DNA of 8,356 bases from Campylobacteraceae bacterium (GTDB lineage Bacteria > Campylobacterota > Campylobacteria > Campylobacterales > Sulfurovaceae): NCBI GenBank assembly GCA_027023325.1, contig JALVVQ010000248.1, positions 1 to 8,356 of the forward strand, written 5' to 3'. Every line of letters starts with the position of its first letter. Position 1 is the stretch's first letter. This document shows, piece after piece, positions 6,666 to 8,356 of this stretch. The notes under the pieces are model-generated. The model saw only the letters and a list, made by a program, of their open reading frames with translations. It did not search any database and had not been told where the DNA came from. A program made the translations under genes and the position numbers.

Positions 6666-8356
6666 ATGGCAAAACATCAGTTTCAAACAGAAATAGGTCA
6701 ACTGCTTCAGTTGATGACACATTCACTCTATTCAAACAAAGAGATCTTTGTGCGGGAACTTATCTCCAATGCAAGCGATGCACTGGATAAGTTTAACTAT
6801 CTTAGACTAACCGACGAGAAGTTCAAAGAGGGCGACTGGAAAGGTGAGATTAGTATCAAGTTAGACGAAGCGGATAACTCCATCGCATTCAATGACAATG
6901 GCATCGGTATGAATGAGCAGGACTTGATGGATAATCTCGGTACCATTGCCAAGTCCGGTACCAAGGCCTTCATGGAGCAGCTTACGGGTGATGCCAAAAA
7001 AGACAGCCATTTGATCGGTCAGTTTGGTGTGGGCTTCTACTCGGTCTTTATGGTAGCAGAGAGGGTAGATGTCATTACCAAAAAAGCAGGTGAAGATCAG
7101 GCGTATATGTTCTCAACCGATGGTACAGGTGAGTATGAGCTCAAGCCTGTGGTCAAGGATGCGCATGGTACGGTTATCTATATCAAGCTCAAAGAGGAGG
7201 AGAAAGAGTTTTTGGGTAAATGGCATGTAGAAAGCATCGTCAAAAAATACTCCAACCATATCGCCTATCCCATCATGCTCAACTATGAGGCTGAGGAGAC
7301 AGAGGGTGAAGGCGAGGAGAAAGTAACCAAAAAAGTCAAAAAAAGAGAGCAGATCAATGAGGCTACTGCCCTCTGGACACTCCCAAAATCAGAGCTTAAA
7401 AAAGAGGATTATATAGAGTTTTACAAGACTGTCTCTCATGGAGATGATGAGCCGCTTACCTATCTTCATAATCATGTAGAGGGAGCCAACGAATATACCA
7501 CGCTTTTTTATATCCCCAAGACCGCTCCTATGGATATGTATAGAGCAGACTATCAACCAGGGGTCAAACTCTATGTCAAACGGGTTTTTATCACGGATGA
7601 TGAGAAGGAGCTGTTGCCTCCCTACCTGAGATTTGTCAGGGGTGTGATAGACAGTGAAGATTTGCCACTCAATGTCTCCAGAGAGATTCTTCAGGAGAAC
7701 CGTATCCTCGCCAATATCAAGCAGGGTGCTGTCAAGCGTATCTTGGGAGCGATCAAGAAGCTCAAGGGTGAAGATTTTGACCGTTTTGTCGATCAGTATA
7801 ACCGTGTGGTCAAAGAGGGGATCTATAGCGATCACACCAACAAAGAGATTTTGCTGGAGATTGTACGCTACAAGAGTTCTACCGAAGAGGGATTGGTCTC
7901 TTTGGATGACTATATCTCCAGAGGTGACAGTGAGAAGAAAGAAATCTATTATATCGTAGGTGCCGATGAGAAAGTACTCAGACACTCACCACTGCTTGAA
8001 GCATACAAAAAGGCCTCTATTGAAGTATTGATTTTGGACGATGAAGAGGTAGACAGTATCGTCACACCTATGATCGGACAATACAAAGAATGGACACTCA
8101 AGGACATTACCACGATCGATGCACCAGATTCTAAGACAGAAGAAGAGAAAGAGGAGATCAGCAAGGAGTTTAAATCTCTGACTGACAAGGTCAAAGAGGT
8201 GTTGGGAGACGAGGTCAAAGAGGTCAAGATCTCTACCAGACTGACAGACAGTCCCTCCTGTGTACTCAAAGACAGCAGTGATCCCATGGCTGGTATGGCA
8301 GCAATGTTTGCTCAGATGGGACAGGAGATGCCGGAGATTCCACTGATTCTTGAGAT
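6666..8356 (+). CDS. htpG: Chaperone protein HtpG (Hsp90), 3' end outside the window
   Basis: HtpG is the bacterial Hsp90, a cytoplasmic ATP-driven homodimer that remodels client proteins, often with DnaK. The start ATG has a consensus AAGGAG at 6654-6659, 6 bases upstream. The frame is open for 563 complete codons and runs off the right edge; with a usual length of about 620-630, some 60 residues are missing. The N-terminal GHKL ATPase domain shows E31 and N35 in ELISNASDA, D77 in DNGIGM, and the lid glycines of GQFGVGFYS at 118-126. A charged linker covers about residues 208-228. The middle domain carries the catalytic-loop motif NVSREILQENR, with R339 as the likely gamma-phosphate arginine. 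The C-terminal dimerisation domain begins near residue 430 and is present up to MGQEMPEIPLILE. It stands alone under its own promoter. The linker contains runs of six and seven A. Confidence 0.97.
   Translation, partial: MAKHQFQTEIGQLLQLMTHSLYSNKEIFVRELISNASDALDKFNYLRLTDEKFKEGDWKGEISIKLDEADNSIAFNDNGIGMNEQDLMDNLGTIAKSGTKAFMEQLTGDAKKDSHLIGQFGVGFYSVFMVAERVDVITKKAGEDQAYMFSTDGTGEYELKPVVKDAHGTVIYIKLKEEEKEFLGKWHVESIVKKYSNHIAYPIMLNYEAEETEGEGEEKVTKKVKKREQINEATALWTLPKSELKKEDYIEFYKTVSHGDDEPLTYLHNHVEGANEYTTLFYIPKTAPMDMYRADYQPGVKLYVKRVFITDDEKELLPPYLRFVRGVIDSEDLPLNVSREILQENRILANIKQGAVKRILGAIKKLKGEDFDRFVDQYNRVVKEGIYSDHTNKEILLEIVRYKSSTEEGLVSLDDYISRGDSEKKEIYYIVGADEKVLRHSPLLEAYKKASIEVLILDDEEVDSIVTPMIGQYKEWTLKDITTIDAPDSKTEEEKEEISKEFKSLTDKVKEVLGDEVKEVKISTRLTDSPSCVLKDSSDPMAGMAAMFAQMGQEMPEIPLILE

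Overview
The window looks like ordinary chromosomal DNA from a member of the Campylobacterota, most likely a Sulfurovum-like free-living lineage. The basis is the character of the proteins: an epsilon-type UvrC N-terminus, a short 486-residue NadB, an NhaD-type antiporter, and GuaA and HtpG sequences typical of the group. It also rests on moderate GC content, a strong reliance on TATAAT-type -10 boxes, and dense gene packing. The genus is an inference from memory of these families, not a computed placement.

Left part, minus strand (1-1995): a two-gene unit reads leftward. A 157-codon gene, probably DUF721/DciA-like, comes first. Eight bases later comes uvrC, the nuclease subunit of nucleotide excision repair, which is cut by the left edge after 504 codons. 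A perfect extended -10 box (TGTTATAAT on the minus strand, 2002-2010) lies just upstream. It is placed so that transcription should begin at or next to the first ATG of the DUF721-like gene.

Middle part, plus strand (about 1942-4910): a divergent, tightly coupled unit. A possible small lipoprotein gene overlaps nadB (L-aspartate oxidase, first step of de novo NAD synthesis) by 14 bases. nadB overlaps nhaD (Na+/H+ antiporter) by 8 bases. A modest hairpin follows nhaD.

Right part, plus strand (4999-8356): guaA (GMP synthase) is followed by a perfect 14-bp-stem terminator. htpG (Hsp90 chaperone) comes next, with its own near-consensus promoter (TTGAAA, 17-bp spacer, TATAAT) and a strong ribosome binding site. 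It runs off the right edge after 563 complete codons.

No stretch longer than 300 bases lacks a gene; the two clear intergenic gaps are 88 bases (before guaA) and 119 bases (before htpG). I see no tRNA, rRNA, CRISPR array, insertion sequence, toxin-antitoxin or defence system, and no sign of recent transfer. No undescribed multi-gene system is evident. The items most worth a second look are small: the leaderless or internal start of the DUF721-like gene, the uncertain lipoprotein gene inside the divergent promoter region, a UvrC lacking one of the four cysteines reported as Fe-S ligands in E. coli, and a uvrC / small gene / guaA order that I recall also from Campylobacter jejuni.
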